Below are positions 12,705-24,207 of a DNA stretch of 64,000 nt, piece by piece. The notes under the pieces are model-generated. The model had not been told where the DNA came from. It did no database searches and saw only the letters and a list, made by a program, of their open reading frames with translations. Within the stretch, counting starts at the first letter, position 1; every line of letters starts with the position of its first letter. The DNA is from Gibbula magus (lineage: Eukaryota; Mollusca; Gastropoda; Trochida; Trochidae): NCBI GenBank assembly GCA_936450465.1, contig OW388296.1, forward strand, positions 43,876,448 to 43,940,447. The letters run 5' to 3'. A program made the position numbers and the translations under genes.

Positions 12705-13005
12705 CAGTAACACGTTTTTTCGCTGAAATAAGTCAAAGACATGTTTTTTAAAAATAAAGTCACCAAAAGTAAAACACCATTACCCTTAGGAAAATCAAGT
12801 TAAAAAATGAGTGTACATGGTTCCGTAAGGTCATGGGAATCATTTCTGTCATTCGAAAAAATAATATGTGTTTACAATAAAATGGCCGCCATGCACTTTT
12901 CGCATTATATGCATTGCCATTATTACCACTACGGATAGTCGGTTTGTGTAATGAGATGTTTTACCCTCTTAGGTTAACGTAAATTGGAAATTTGAAAAAT
13001 AAACT
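12705..13005. mobile_element. MITE of the AGTAGCAC-TIR family, degraded copy
   Basis: The interior matches other family members (CACGTTTTTTCGCTGAAATA, CATGGGAATCATT, GGTTTGTGTAATGAGATGTT). The 5' TIR is eroded and the 3' TIR is lost into an (AT)n tract at 13009-13026. Counterpart at about 47140-47440. Confidence 0.6.
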
Positions 13006-14683
13006 TTGCATATATATATATATATAATAAAAAGAAACCTCATTGAGTTTTAAAAATGGTTCACTCACAGTTTTTTCTGAACTCAGACGTTATTGTCATT
13101 ATCATTCAAGGTGAATGTAAGAGTATGTTTCCTAACCCAGTTTCATGAAAACGACTAAAACTGCCAGGCAAAAGAAAGTACTCACTTCAGTTTGTTTCGA
13201 TTAATTCAATATTTAACTGATATCAGACGCATTTCATTATGGCACGATACAATCATACCTATCTTAAGAAATTCATTTTTGTTTTAACATATGAAAACAT
13301 GTAGAATTATACTTTGACTGCTGACTAAACACCTGTCCTTTTCAGCTTTAAGTCATAACATCGAACACTTTAGATATTTGCAATTGAAAATACATATGAT
13401 ACAAAAAAATACCTGACGTGCGACTTGCTCTACTGGAAAATAATACATGCACACACATCGGATGTCTCGGATGTCTTTGAATATAAGCAATCAGGCAATA
13501 TGTATTGAATATTGTATCACTAAAATGTTCCACTACCGCCAATACTCTGTTTCTTAACGAACAGTGCCTTTTAAGTATATGGTCAACATAACAGATAATC
13601 CAGATGTCAGCTGCACTAAATAGCCAAAGGTCGCCCTTGTATTACAGAACTCAATTTGGTTGCATTGGTCCTTTAATTCGACGCCCCCATTGTTCTCCCT
13701 ATTTAGTCTTCCTTCCAATGAAAGCTAAAGTACATTAGTAAATGTCAGTGTCCTCGCTGATGAAGGAAATAATGGGTCATGAAATAACAGTTATCAATAA
13801 CATAATAACGAGGTTGAGGGTACTGTTAAACGTTAGCCGTAACCTATTTGTATCTTAGCTTTTTAGCCTTAGATAATTTGACACTCTCGGCCTTTAGCGT
13901 AATAGTTTATTGTTTATTGATCTGCCACAAACATTTCAAAAAGGAGGGTGTAACATTCACCTACATACAGTAAGGAAGGTAGTAGTACGTCCTTCATAAG
14001 ATAAATAATAACCTCTCTATTTATTTTCATTGTTAAACATCAGACAACAATCAATGTCACCGCAACCCGCAACTGTTTTCAAAACTCCTCGTAAACTTGA
14101 TATTATGATGCTAAGGTCGTACTGACAATCTTATTATTAAGGTCCCTGTGCTATCACCAAATTACCAATGTCTAATCTCCAACACGTAAGGGGTCATTAG
14201 GGGTCTCAGGTTTCTAGGGCTTTTGGATGTGGAGAAGAAGACGAAATTGGGTTTTAAGGTTTTGACATCTGTCGTCCTCATTAAGATTCACGGGGATTCA
14301 ATATCTACAGTGTGTACTTCCCATCGGCCAAGGAGATTCTACATAACCTTTCGGCTCTATATATTTTTTCAGTTTGTTTATTCAGTAATGGGGCCTTTCG
14401 GCTCTATAGAGAGGATGATAAAGCGAAAAGTTTACGGATAGAAGAATGGACGATGGACGCCGTGCCATCGGAACTTTCTGGCTTGATGAGCTAAACATTT
14501 ACAGTTTCAGTTTGACTTAGAGATTAATGGCAGAGTCTTCTGAAATAGAACATTGTAAAAATTATCGTATTGGCTGCTGTTGCCATTTGCAAAAATACAT
14601 TATGTAGATTTGAGTAAATATTACGTAAAGTAGCATAACAAGGTACTGTGATCATCTAACATTAGTATATATATTCATATCAT

Positions 14684-15146
14684 AAATGTTCTATTAATCA
14701 AGCGAATGTTGGTTACAACTGTTCTTATTCAAAAATAATACACATCATGTTTGGCTACAAAGAAAACATAAATGATGTAATAAATTTGATCTTTATTATT
14801 ACCAAACATTTTATATACACCTGCAAATGTCAAAATAGAAAACCGCATATAAATGGCCTCAAACCAATCCTCCAAGACACTTATAACGTCAGTAAGCAGA
14901 TTCTCTACACTGAATGTAGATATGAAAAATGTATGTCCTTTTTACATAATTATTCACTGTATTGTTATGTTTTAATGGAAATGTATACCATAAAAACCAA
15001 CCATGCCAACCTGAATGTACAATGCATTACATGTTGAGAATATATGCTCTATGACTATGTATTGTACCCACACAAAAAAAAGAAATAACGTTATAAAAAC
15101 AAAAAATGTTCTATTAATCAAACGCATTTTGGTTACAACTGTTCTT
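14684..15146. repeat. Direct repeat pair enclosing a copy-A-only segment
   Basis: The ~43 bp sequence AAATGTTCTATTAATCAA... GGTTACAACTGTTCTT occurs at 14684-14726 and 15104-15146. Copy B has it once (49148-49190) without the ~377 bp between. Loss by recombination between the repeats in B, or a segmental duplication in A, would explain this. The enclosed 96-codon frame at 14747-15037 has no recognisable content and no second copy. Confidence 0.75.
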
Positions 15147-15635
15147 CGCCACTAAAAGCATACACCTATAGAACGTTTCCTTAATTAATGAACAAGAATG
15201 CAGTAAGAAAACTCCCTTCTTACTAAATAGTGTAGCACAAACCATAAAGCATTAACAGTTCTACTCTCTCTATAGATTTAAGAGTTGTATTATTCAAGTT
15301 CAAAACGTTTGATTAAAAAAACGCATACAAACTAGGTCTCACTACACAGGTTTTATTTCATTTCAAAGGATTGGGTGAACGTATTATTTCAGAAGATGTG
15401 ACGTCTCAAATACTTGGATCAATCAATACTATGAACATGGCTTTAAGTGCTTAGGACACAAGCAATAATGAGCGGTAGACGTGTAGGGATCTTAAACAGT
15501 GTTGACAAACGTCTCAAGAATGAGCAGAGACCTAATGAAATTCTGCTAAAATGTGACTTCTGTACGTGGACAATGCTCACGATGGCTATCTCTCAATGAC
15601 ACCCAAAGGTTGATATATTTATTGAAACAAATAAT

Positions 15636-16006
15636 GTGAAAGGGGCAGTAGCACGTTTTTTCGCTCAAATAGGTCGATGAAATGTATTTGAAAAATAATT
15701 TCCCCAACATTAAAACATTAAACATTAAATCTCTCTTCGGAAAATCAATTTTAAAAATATGTGTACATGGTTCAGTAAAGCCATGGGAATCGTTTTTGTT
15801 ATTCGAAATAATAAAATATGTTCACAATAAATTTGCCGACATGCAATATTGGCTTTATGCACAACACCGTTATTACCACTATGAATAATTGGTTTGTGTA
15901 ATACGATGTTTTACCCTCTAAAGTAAATATAAATGACATTAATCATCATAAATGGGAAATTTGAAAAAAGTTAAATTGGCAGAAAACGTGGTACTACACC
16001 TTTCAC
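15636..16006. mobile_element. MITE of the AGTAGCAC-TIR family
   Basis: About 371 bp with inverted ends: the left reads GTGAAAGGGGCAGTAGCACG, and the right, reverse-complemented, reads GTGAAAGGTGTAGTACCACG. The interior is shared with the other members. No transposase frame, as expected for a non-autonomous element. The counterpart at 49755-50118 has better-preserved ends. Confidence 0.8.
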
Positions 16007-16089
16007 AAACGACTCACGTTTTCGTCAGAGAAACATGCTTATTGTTCAAGAATTACAAATGTACTACATATTGATTCTTTTGCATCATG

Positions 16090-16351
16090 GGGGCGGTATA
16101 ACACAGTGGTTAGCGCGTTCGCCATCGGATCAAGAGGTCTGGGTTCGAATCCTGCACGGCAATTTTGTCTGTAGTAGAGAACTGTTCTACACGCAATGCT
16201 ACACAGCGTAGTTTCAGTCGATGCTCGCAGGTTTCGCCGCAATACATAGCCACATGGCGTTGCAGGCTTTCTCCCTGTCATAATACTAGCAGCCGTGTTA
16301 AAAGTATTACTCTCCTCACCTCACCAACTCACCTTACATGTACCTCACCTT
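16090..16351 (+). mobile_element. tRNA-derived SINE, copy 2
   Basis: Box A is altered (TAACACAGTGG) and box B is perfect (GGTTCGAATCC, 16142-16152). The body is shorter than in the 9254 copy and the tail is (TCACC)n-like. It lies 84 bp beyond the MITE at 15636-16006 in both long copies, so both insertions predate the duplication. Confidence 0.85.
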
Positions 16352-18962
16352 ATGCATCATTCTGAATTCTGTTCAGACTTCAAAACCTGATCAAGTCACA
16401 ATGTTATGACGTCATAAAACGGATCGGATCATAATGTTGTGATGCCAACAATTAAGCAATGACATCACACATTGTTTGTCAAATGATATTACCGTGTTCA
16501 GTGATAAACGTTTTTAATCTTAACGAAAGGAAACATTATTTTTGGTTTATGAATTGATAAGTGAACTACATCTACATTTAATAACGTCGCTGAACTCTAC
16601 ACTTAATCAATGTGCAGGCCTCAAGATCATAAAGTTTAGTTAAGCATTGTTCATTCTTCATTGTTAACTTCTCATTTTCGATTAAACCTTTTAGATTAAC
16701 TATTTTGTATGAATCGTTTTATTTAAGATAAGACAAAGACATTAAGTTGACAGAAATAAGTTATAAGCAAGATGCTGATAGTTCAACATAAGCTGACGAG
16801 CTGTGTTTTCATCCTGGCGTGCTGATCCCGGGATTAATGTAGGAACTCTTTAACTACTCTCTTTTGAAATTGGGAAATGGTATGAAATGACTAAGTAAAT
16901 AATTCCACTGATGAATCAGAGACATGTTCTTTGATATGAAAGACCAGTTCATGGGAAGGTCAAAGTGATGGTACTCAACAGAAAATACTTTAATAACATT
17001 TTCCAGCGTTGAAAGACATAAATGCTCTGGGTACTTTGTAAAAATGAGATCTTGTTTGAAGTTGATTGAAATACTTTTAAAGATTAAATCATCATTTCAA
17101 GGAAGTAGAATATCTCCAAATGTTCTCCTCTTGACACATCATAATCCATTATTACATTACCAATACGTGTTGACAAACGTCTCAAGAATGATATTAATTG
17201 TTTAAAGATCACACTTCACTTTGACCACAAAGAAACATGCGTAGTTAAGACTTTTCTGTTTCTATTGACGGGTCTACTGGCTCAAAATGACACGTGTTGA
17301 CAAATGTCTCAAAATGACGGATAACTAGTGAAAACTTTCAAGGAACATTGCTGTTTCACAGGAAGTCGGTTCAAATATAAACTTTATCTTAGAGGAGCTA
17401 AATCCATTGTAACCTTTTACTAAAGTTTCAGTGAACCATATCGCTGATATCTATTCAGTAGGGAATTGTTTCCAGCCCTCGAAAGCTCTTCAGTTTTTAT
17501 ACTTACATTGGTATAATCTTTTGACATTTGCCGACGATATATTTATCCTACGAGAGATTTGTCCATATTTTGAACTTGGTAATGAATTTGGCGCTCAATG
17601 CAGAATTATATCATATAGTATCAACAAAGGAAGATGAACATACTTCGGGATTGTGAAATTGCCATTGTTGTTGACGATAGCTATAGTCTTTTGGGTCTGT
17701 GAGTTGGAAAATTTTATATATGAATCAGCACATGTTAGCTCTGTCTCTGGGGTACATCTCAGCTAAAACAAAGTTTTAGTTACGGCTGCGCACCTGCATT
17801 GTGAGCTGGCTATAGGTCAATCTGAATCCCTTACAAAGTTGTGGGCTTTCTACGTTAAGAATACAAGTACCAGTACACAAGAGAATAACGTTATTGTGTT
17901 TACAGTCTTAAATATTAAATAATGAGCGAAGAACGCGTGTAAATTACTAAAAAAAATACAAGGAACTGTTAAAAACATTTCTTAGTTCACATTTTTAATA
18001 AGGAATAAGGAACTGGGGAAAAACTCGCTAACTTCACAGACCCTAGTCTTTCACAATACATTGCATAATAGTATATTTGGCTACAATATGTGCCAAAATA
18101 TCACATTGCTGATTTCAGTTTCAGCCTCACGGTGTTGTAAATTTTAACTTGCGTAACCGTGGACAGAACCTTAATACAATACTCGAGAAGCTGAAAACTC
18201 TAAAAGGTACATCGACAAACGATGGTTTAAACAAGTTTGGTTGAGCAAAACCAAAAAGTAAAAATGGCCAAAATTAAACAAAGAAATTGAAAATCCCAGA
18301 AGCGTGTTCTAAAACAAACCAAAGAAATTAAAACATATATGCTATTAATACATGATTAAAACACAGTCCAATTGAAAGATATAAATGACGTTAAAACTTT
18401 GATGATTATACATCTCGCAATCTGATAAAGACAAGCACACATTTGTTGAAAAATCAAAACAATGGGAATTGAAGCCATTCATCGGCGCTGCGAACGCGAA
18501 AAACTTCTCTACGGCCTAACAGCATATTGTTTATTGTTTTTATGATACATTATGTAAATATTCTATCAGTGTATATATGCTACTATTACAACAACAAAAA
18601 ATTTAGTTAAATATAGCGTGTTTTCATTTCTCTAAATGCCAAGAAACCAAGATGGCGGATACTGCCGATAGATCGGCGATATAACTTTCCCTTTAAGCTG
18701 TGGAAACGAAAAGCAGACGGACGCACAAACATATGGACAGAGCTCATTACTGTAATCGCGCGAACGTCAATGGTAAATATGCAAAGACATTGAAAACCGC
18801 AGAAATCGAATCTACACATAATTGTTTCACATATCAAGTTCATTGACATTAAATTGTATGTGAACAGTGAATAATCTGATACATGAATCATCACTGACAT
18901 TTGTCAACATTTACTTAACTCTGTAACAATCTGCGATCTCCACGATATTACAATGATGCATC

Positions 18963-19435
18963 ACTGATATGCCAAAAATGTTGCTACAGCACCAAATGAA
19001 AATATCACAAGGTTAATGTCGTTTACCATCATTACACCCCTGTCATGATAATCAATTGACTCTGATGGTTCTGGACAGCGTGATGACTCGATACGTCGCT
19101 CATAGGACAGAGTTTGGATTTGGAACAGATTTACTGCTTTTGGTTTGCAGTTGCAAAATTTTCAATGAACTACAGTGACATTCTCACATGATAAGCCATT
19201 TATTATTCCCGTCAAAATATGTTGCTGGAACGACATATGAAACTATCACCAATGATAATTGTAGCATGTATTCGCCTGTCATGAATATCAACTGATTCCG
19301 AGGGTTCTTGGCACCTTAATGACTTGATACTTTGTTCATATTACACAGTGTGGATTAACTGATTTATTAACTGCTGTGGGTTTGTAGTTTCAACTTCTTC
19401 AATTAATTTGACTGACACTCACATACGGTAACTCA
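18963..19435 (-). repeat. Two tandem ~240 bp units with degraded exon-like modules
   Basis: Two related units lie side by side. Each has GTTGCTRSA-CGR-CA on the left, the minus-strand SESIDxHDRR-type frame (18990-19115, PSESIDYHDRG; 19235-19345, PSESVDIHDRRI), then ACAGWGTKTGGATT and a GCAGTTKCAA-like stretch. The same pair is at about 52725-53790, where copy B has a 575 bp insertion in the first unit. Confidence 0.55.
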
Positions 19436-20670
19436 TTGTCAACCATATGAATTCAATTTTGATCGTCATTCAACTAACGGAAACTAAAACATAATTTCCC
19501 CATAGGAATTATTTTGTATGACATTCGAAAAATGCGTTCATCTTCATGCATTTCAATTTTGTCGAAAGGCTCATCAAGCATTTACTTCGAAATACATAGA
19601 CACAGAACTATTTGCTTCTTCAACGAGGCTTCGGCTTGGTTGTGATCATTCTGGAATTATAACGAAACTATCTATTCTTTGTCTAAAATATGATAATGAA
19701 TATGATTATATTCCTTCCGATAAATAATATATATAATATGATAAATATATCAATTGCACAATAATACAAAATAAATAGTACTTTCTTGTCTGTTATGATT
19801 TAGTGTACAAACAAAACAATATTAATTTTCAGAAATGTGTGTTATAGTACACGCAGAATGTTGACCTCAAGACCTCCTAACATACACAATAACTTTATAA
19901 GAAAGGAAATACGTATGACCTTTTCCTTTTGAAGATAAACTGTATATAATCAAAGTAGTGCCATTAATTGGAATGGACTTAGAATGCCTCAGCTGAAAAT
20001 GTTACTTTATTTTTGCAGTCGTGTTGACACTCGATCCCAAGGCAAGGTACATAAACATCTTCTTCTGTTATCGTTTTTTTTCACATCTCACTGACTCCTT
20101 TACATGTCATACTTAGACATGTTGACATCCTATCCTCTGTTGAGGAGAGGCTGACAAGTATCAAGGGAAATAAAGCTATGTCAACAAGTAGAATAACATT
20201 CTAGGTTCTCTATAGTCGGTACTTTGTTTTTGCAGCAGATATAACAAACAGAAAGATCTTTCATCTGAACTTCTCTCATTTAACTGTTATCACTGTATGG
20301 TTACATTATATATGTATTAAAAGTCTGTTAATTCGTCGATTTATTTATGCTGGAATTATTTTCCTCTTTATACAGAAATGAAATACATGTACTTACCGAA
20401 AATATATTAATCCTAATGTCCTTATCACAAGTGTTCCAAATTTTAATGATTAACAATATTTGTGTGTATTCCCCATATTTACTCTGTCTAACATTTCTGT
20501 ATAATATTACTTTCTAATGACATGCATGTTGTTATAATTTTGTAAATATATGGCATAAGGTAACATAATTGGAAAACGTGTTCCTACTCCCTTTCTTCAT
20601 TGAATATGTTTAAATGAGATCAACAAATAGCATTTTCCACCGAGGAAAACCTTAAATATGGTAAAACTAT

Positions 20671-21188
20671 TGTCAGTGGGTTTGTAGCACGTCGTCTTTA
20701 CTGAAATAATGTGATCTCACGATCAGATAAACAAGTGTTACAAATTGCTAAATGATAGTCCTATATCAACAAAAAGAGTTCTGAAACGAATGTACATGGT
20801 TCGGTTAAGGACTCCATTTCGAAAACGAAAAGTCATGTTAAGGTGTTATCGTGAAAATTGCTGCTCAAATGTAGCACAAGTGATTGAACTGACGTAGTCG
20901 ATATCTAAACACCTAGTTTTCAATATGGCAGAATGCTTTAATGATCAAGCATCTTCCTGTCTGAAATCTCAAAATCTTCCTCTCACACTGAAGAGTTCAA
21001 CACCACTGTGCTTTATACGTCCCACCATCTTCTTCGAATATGGATAACCATTTTCTTTGGATCTAGCTTATCTCATCTTGTCATGAGATGTTTTACCAAA
21101 TAGCGTAACATAATATTGCATAACGTTTATAATAAATTGCAAACTTGAGAAACATATAATATGCAAAAACGTGCTACAGCGCCTTTAA
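20671..21188. mobile_element. Divergent AGTAGCAC-family MITE
   Basis: The left end reads GGTTTGTAGCACGTCG; the right end, reverse-complemented, reads TTAAAGGCGCTGTAGCACG. The interior keeps ATGTACATGGTTCGGTTAAG and CATGAGATGTTTTACC. It is longer (~518 bp) than other members. Counterpart 55000-55520. Confidence 0.5.
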
Positions 21189-21534
21189 TACCTTATGATT
21201 GTAAGTGTTCATAATGTACACTTTAATGTTAAAGGAAATATTACAACGCTGAAGTGATAAATAGTTTATAACCAAAAAGTGCATTTTTTGATGGATTGAA
21301 AGTCTCCGCTAAAAACATCACCAGATCATGACATTCAGTTTGACATTGCATCCAAAACCAGAGTACATGATCATAATCCTCCCAATCTCATCTGCTCTTG
21401 TACATGGTCATACTTTGACATATTGACATCCTTTCCTCAGTTGAGTGAAGGCTGAAAAGGGAAGTGGGAAGCTTTAGGGAATTAAGCTATGTCAACAAGT
21501 AGAATAACATTCGAGATTCCTTAAAGTCGGTACT

Positions 21535-21798
21535 TTGTTTTTTTATGCGGATATCTTAAATGACTATCTTTCATTCGAACTCCATTCATCGATGTTCATT
21601 GCAATTGCCCTTTGCTCCAAAAACACCATATGTTTGATCGTGAAGTCGAAAATGTGTTTAATAAAATATGTAACTGTTAATAAAGTGAAAAATATAGATG
21701 ATAACACAGGGGCTTGTAATTTTGAAAAAGTAGCGATTAGAAAGCATATAAAGTCGACGATCAAGCCCTTATACTATAAAAAAGATAGAGGGATGTAA
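21535..21798 (+). other. 87-codon frame, nearly identical in both long copies
   Basis: Starts MFFYADILNDYLSFELHSSM and ends KKDRGM. The copy at 55866-56129 has the same length and two amino-acid differences. It sits in a tract where all sequence, coding or not, is unusually similar between copies, so the preserved frame is weak evidence of a gene. Its last third lies inside the TIR element at 21765-22191. No domain recognised. Confidence 0.15.
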
Positions 21799-22191
21799 CG
21801 AGGTCCCATGTCCGTTTGAAATTATATTTCAGAATGTTGTCATCATATTATCGTTCAATATTATAAATCACGTCGAAATCGATACATATTTCTTTAAAAT
21901 AAGCCATCAAACATAAACATCGATCGTGTAACAACAAATGTATGATTATTCAAAGTTTTTAATATTAGCGTATTGCTCACCATGAGCCACTTGTGTAGCC
22001 CACCATAATGATAATGAAAATAATTATCATAATATCGCTTTAAATATCCTGTCAGCTAATAGTAATCCAATTACAAAGCCCAATATTTGGTGCATCAGAC
22101 CGGGCAAAAATTATAACATGATGGAAAAAGTTATTAGCTGGGGTGTTGACCTCGTTTCACCTCCTTACTTCTTTTTTATAGTATGGGGGCT
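21765..22191. mobile_element. ~430 bp element with ~40 bp terminal inverted repeats
   Basis: The left arm, 21765-21805, reads GCCCTTATACTATAAAAAAG then AACGAGGTC. The right arm reverse-complemented reads GCCCCCATACTATAAAAAAG then AACGAGGTC. The arms match over about 40 bases with a small offset. No transposase. Counterpart 56096-56532. No clear target duplication. Confidence 0.75.
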
Positions 22192-22649
22192 TTTTTAAAA
22201 GTATAATCATATTCTGATCACTAGTTTTTCGACAATACCAGCTGCTCTCAATGAAGATAGATGATTTAAATTGTGTATCTTCCTTTCACGTTTTATCAAA
22301 CTCTTCTTAAACGTGAAACTGTTTTAAATACCGAATTTAATAATGCAGCTTTAAATTTTGTTTGTCTGAATTTTGTTATTATTTATTCATAAATTTAAGC
22401 CAAAGCTCAACTCTAAATGATAATATTATCTTCAGTTGGTGTCCATATATATTTATGACATATGTATGTATCTATGCAGTGTATTGTGATGGCTTACAAT
22501 GAATTATGACTTTATAATTGAGTCTGAGTTGATTATGATTGAGTCTGCGTAATTCCAAATTAGTTCACTTGAGCAATGGTCTCTGTATCCTTCACATGGA
22601 CGTATATCGCTTAGACATAGCGTTTGAAAGACATATACCTATATTGACC

Positions 22650-22880
22650 CAACCCTTTTACTACATAAAAGAAAAGAGTTGTAACGACGAAACCAAACTA
22701 TGCTCATTCAAAGTCATATTTCGCAGACGATTTTTGATGTTACTACTTCCACCTCCTTCCCTGTCAACGATAGCCCCGAGGTACAGACATTCTGAGACAT
22801 CTTCAACACTGATGTTATCCACTTGTAGTAACTTGGTTCTTTGTGTTCTCGCTCCCTGGTGTTTTACATTGCTTTGATAT
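22650..22880 (-). pseudogene. LINE reverse-transcriptase relic (post-palm region)
   Basis: The minus-strand frame contains VEDVSECLYLGAIVDREGGG then SSNIKNRL. This matches the conserved segment just after the RT catalytic core in many non-LTR retrotransposons (xEDVxxFxYLGxxVxxxGG...IKxRL). Only about 60 codons survive; upstream catalytic motifs and downstream ORF2 are missing. The copy at 57013-57261 differs slightly. Clade not determinable; an RTE- or CR1-like origin is plausible. Confidence 0.7.
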
Positions 22881-23030
22881 GTTGTATCACATCAGCAAAA
22901 TAGTGCCCGGTATGTTTCGTTGACAGTTAAAATATTTACTTTCAGGATTTTGTGAAATATTGTTTAAAGATCAGCCTTTTCGTAATAAGGAAATACTCTG
23001 AAGTCTACATATTTTGACTACTGGACTGAC

Positions 23031-23073
23031 GGGATATATGTGGGATATATGTGGGATATATGTGGGATATATG
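23031..23073. repeat. 11 bp tandem repeat, four units
   Basis: GGGATATATGT is repeated four times; the same site in copy B (57383-57402) has two units. Confidence 0.9.
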
Positions 23074-24103
23074 CCACTTAAAGTGAAAGTTTAAAAAAAA
23101 CCATTTGCATTACGTTTAAGTAGAAAAACGTTGTATTTTTACTGATTTCAAAACTTTTGAATAATTAAACGCCTTTATATGTTGAAAGAATATATAACAA
23201 GTAACACTTAATTGTTCATAACACTCATCAACAATGTCCTGGTATCCCACAGCAAAGTTTTGAACACTTGTAGTGCCGATGAATGCATTCATGATGTTGT
23301 TTCAATGAATGTGCGCTAATCTTTATCAAATGTTCAATGATACCCTCAGTAATATGTTTCATCTGGATTGTGTATCAATCATCAATTGATATAAAAATTG
23401 TATAAATACAAGTTTATGTCCCCTTGAATTCGTTTACATAAAAAACTAAAAGAAACCTCTCTTAAGGGTAATAGTGTATATATATTCTTCGTTGTCATGA
23501 ATCGTAGGCATGGTTCGTGTTGACCTTCATTTTCAGACAGTTCTACCAGCCAAAGACAAATAAACTTGAAAAACAAGAGACAATGCCAGTCATCGTCAGT
23601 GTTAATTATGTTTGACACAAGCAAGTCAGTAAAGCGACACGGATCTACAAATAGTCAATAAATAAAACATTGTCATGTTAATTTAAGAAATTCTTCTCAA
23701 ACAATCTTCAAAACAAGACCACATTCACCCGTTGTCAGGTTTTAGGTGCACTGCTTTTGCATTAAATCGATGTGATATACCACAATATGATTTCAATTTA
23801 TAACCTCTGTCTTGCAAGCATCATCGTATGTGTTATTGAAGATGAATAAGGTGAACGCAAAATATCTTTAAAATATTTTAATTACAGGTTAACAACATTA
23901 TGATGACGTGATATTCCCAATCATTATGTTTGGAAAGCAAATTTAATCATGATATCATATAGGTATATTGCGAATGCAGTAAATGTGCTTCCTTTATTTG
24001 CAATATTTACTATAGAAGCATGTCTCATTAAGTCAACCGCTTCTTTATGTACCTTTTTGTTACTGACGATGTCAGTAGGACCTACCGTTCCTTGTGTTCA
24101 TTG

Positions 24104-24114
24104 AGAGAGAGAGG
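24104..24114. repeat. Short (GA)n at the site of a long (GA)n in copy B
   Basis: Only about 11 bases of GA here, followed by GGGGG. The aligned site in copy B has about 101 bases (58418-58518). The shared flank GCACAATATGTAGCACATAT confirms the alignment. Confidence 0.85.
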
Positions 24115-24207
24115 GGGTTTATTTCCTGTATTGGAGGCCGCATGGACAAGAGCACAATATGTAGCACATATATACAATTCAGTGTGAGATGTACATTGGG
24201 CATGGAC

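Larger units (their letters stand above)
15499..17318. repeat. Recurrent 25 bp motif (three copies)
   Basis: GTGTTGACAAACGTCTCAAG-AATGA occurs at 15499-15523 and 17167-17191, and with changes at 17294-17318. The second long copy has the same three (about 49619, 51264, 51384). Its nature is unknown. Confidence 0.6.

Noticed and set aside
17431..17637. 68-codon frame kept in both copies (also 51521-51727), containing LTFADDIFIL
   Set aside because: FADD is reminiscent of a reverse-transcriptase box, but no other RT motif lies on either side in any frame; frame retention at 2-3 percent divergence is uninformative.
18650..18690. AAGATGGCGG, a YY1-like start-site motif with a short ORF (MADTADRSAI)
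   Set aside because: Only ten codons follow before a stop, no donor site is convincing, and the segment is absent from copy B.
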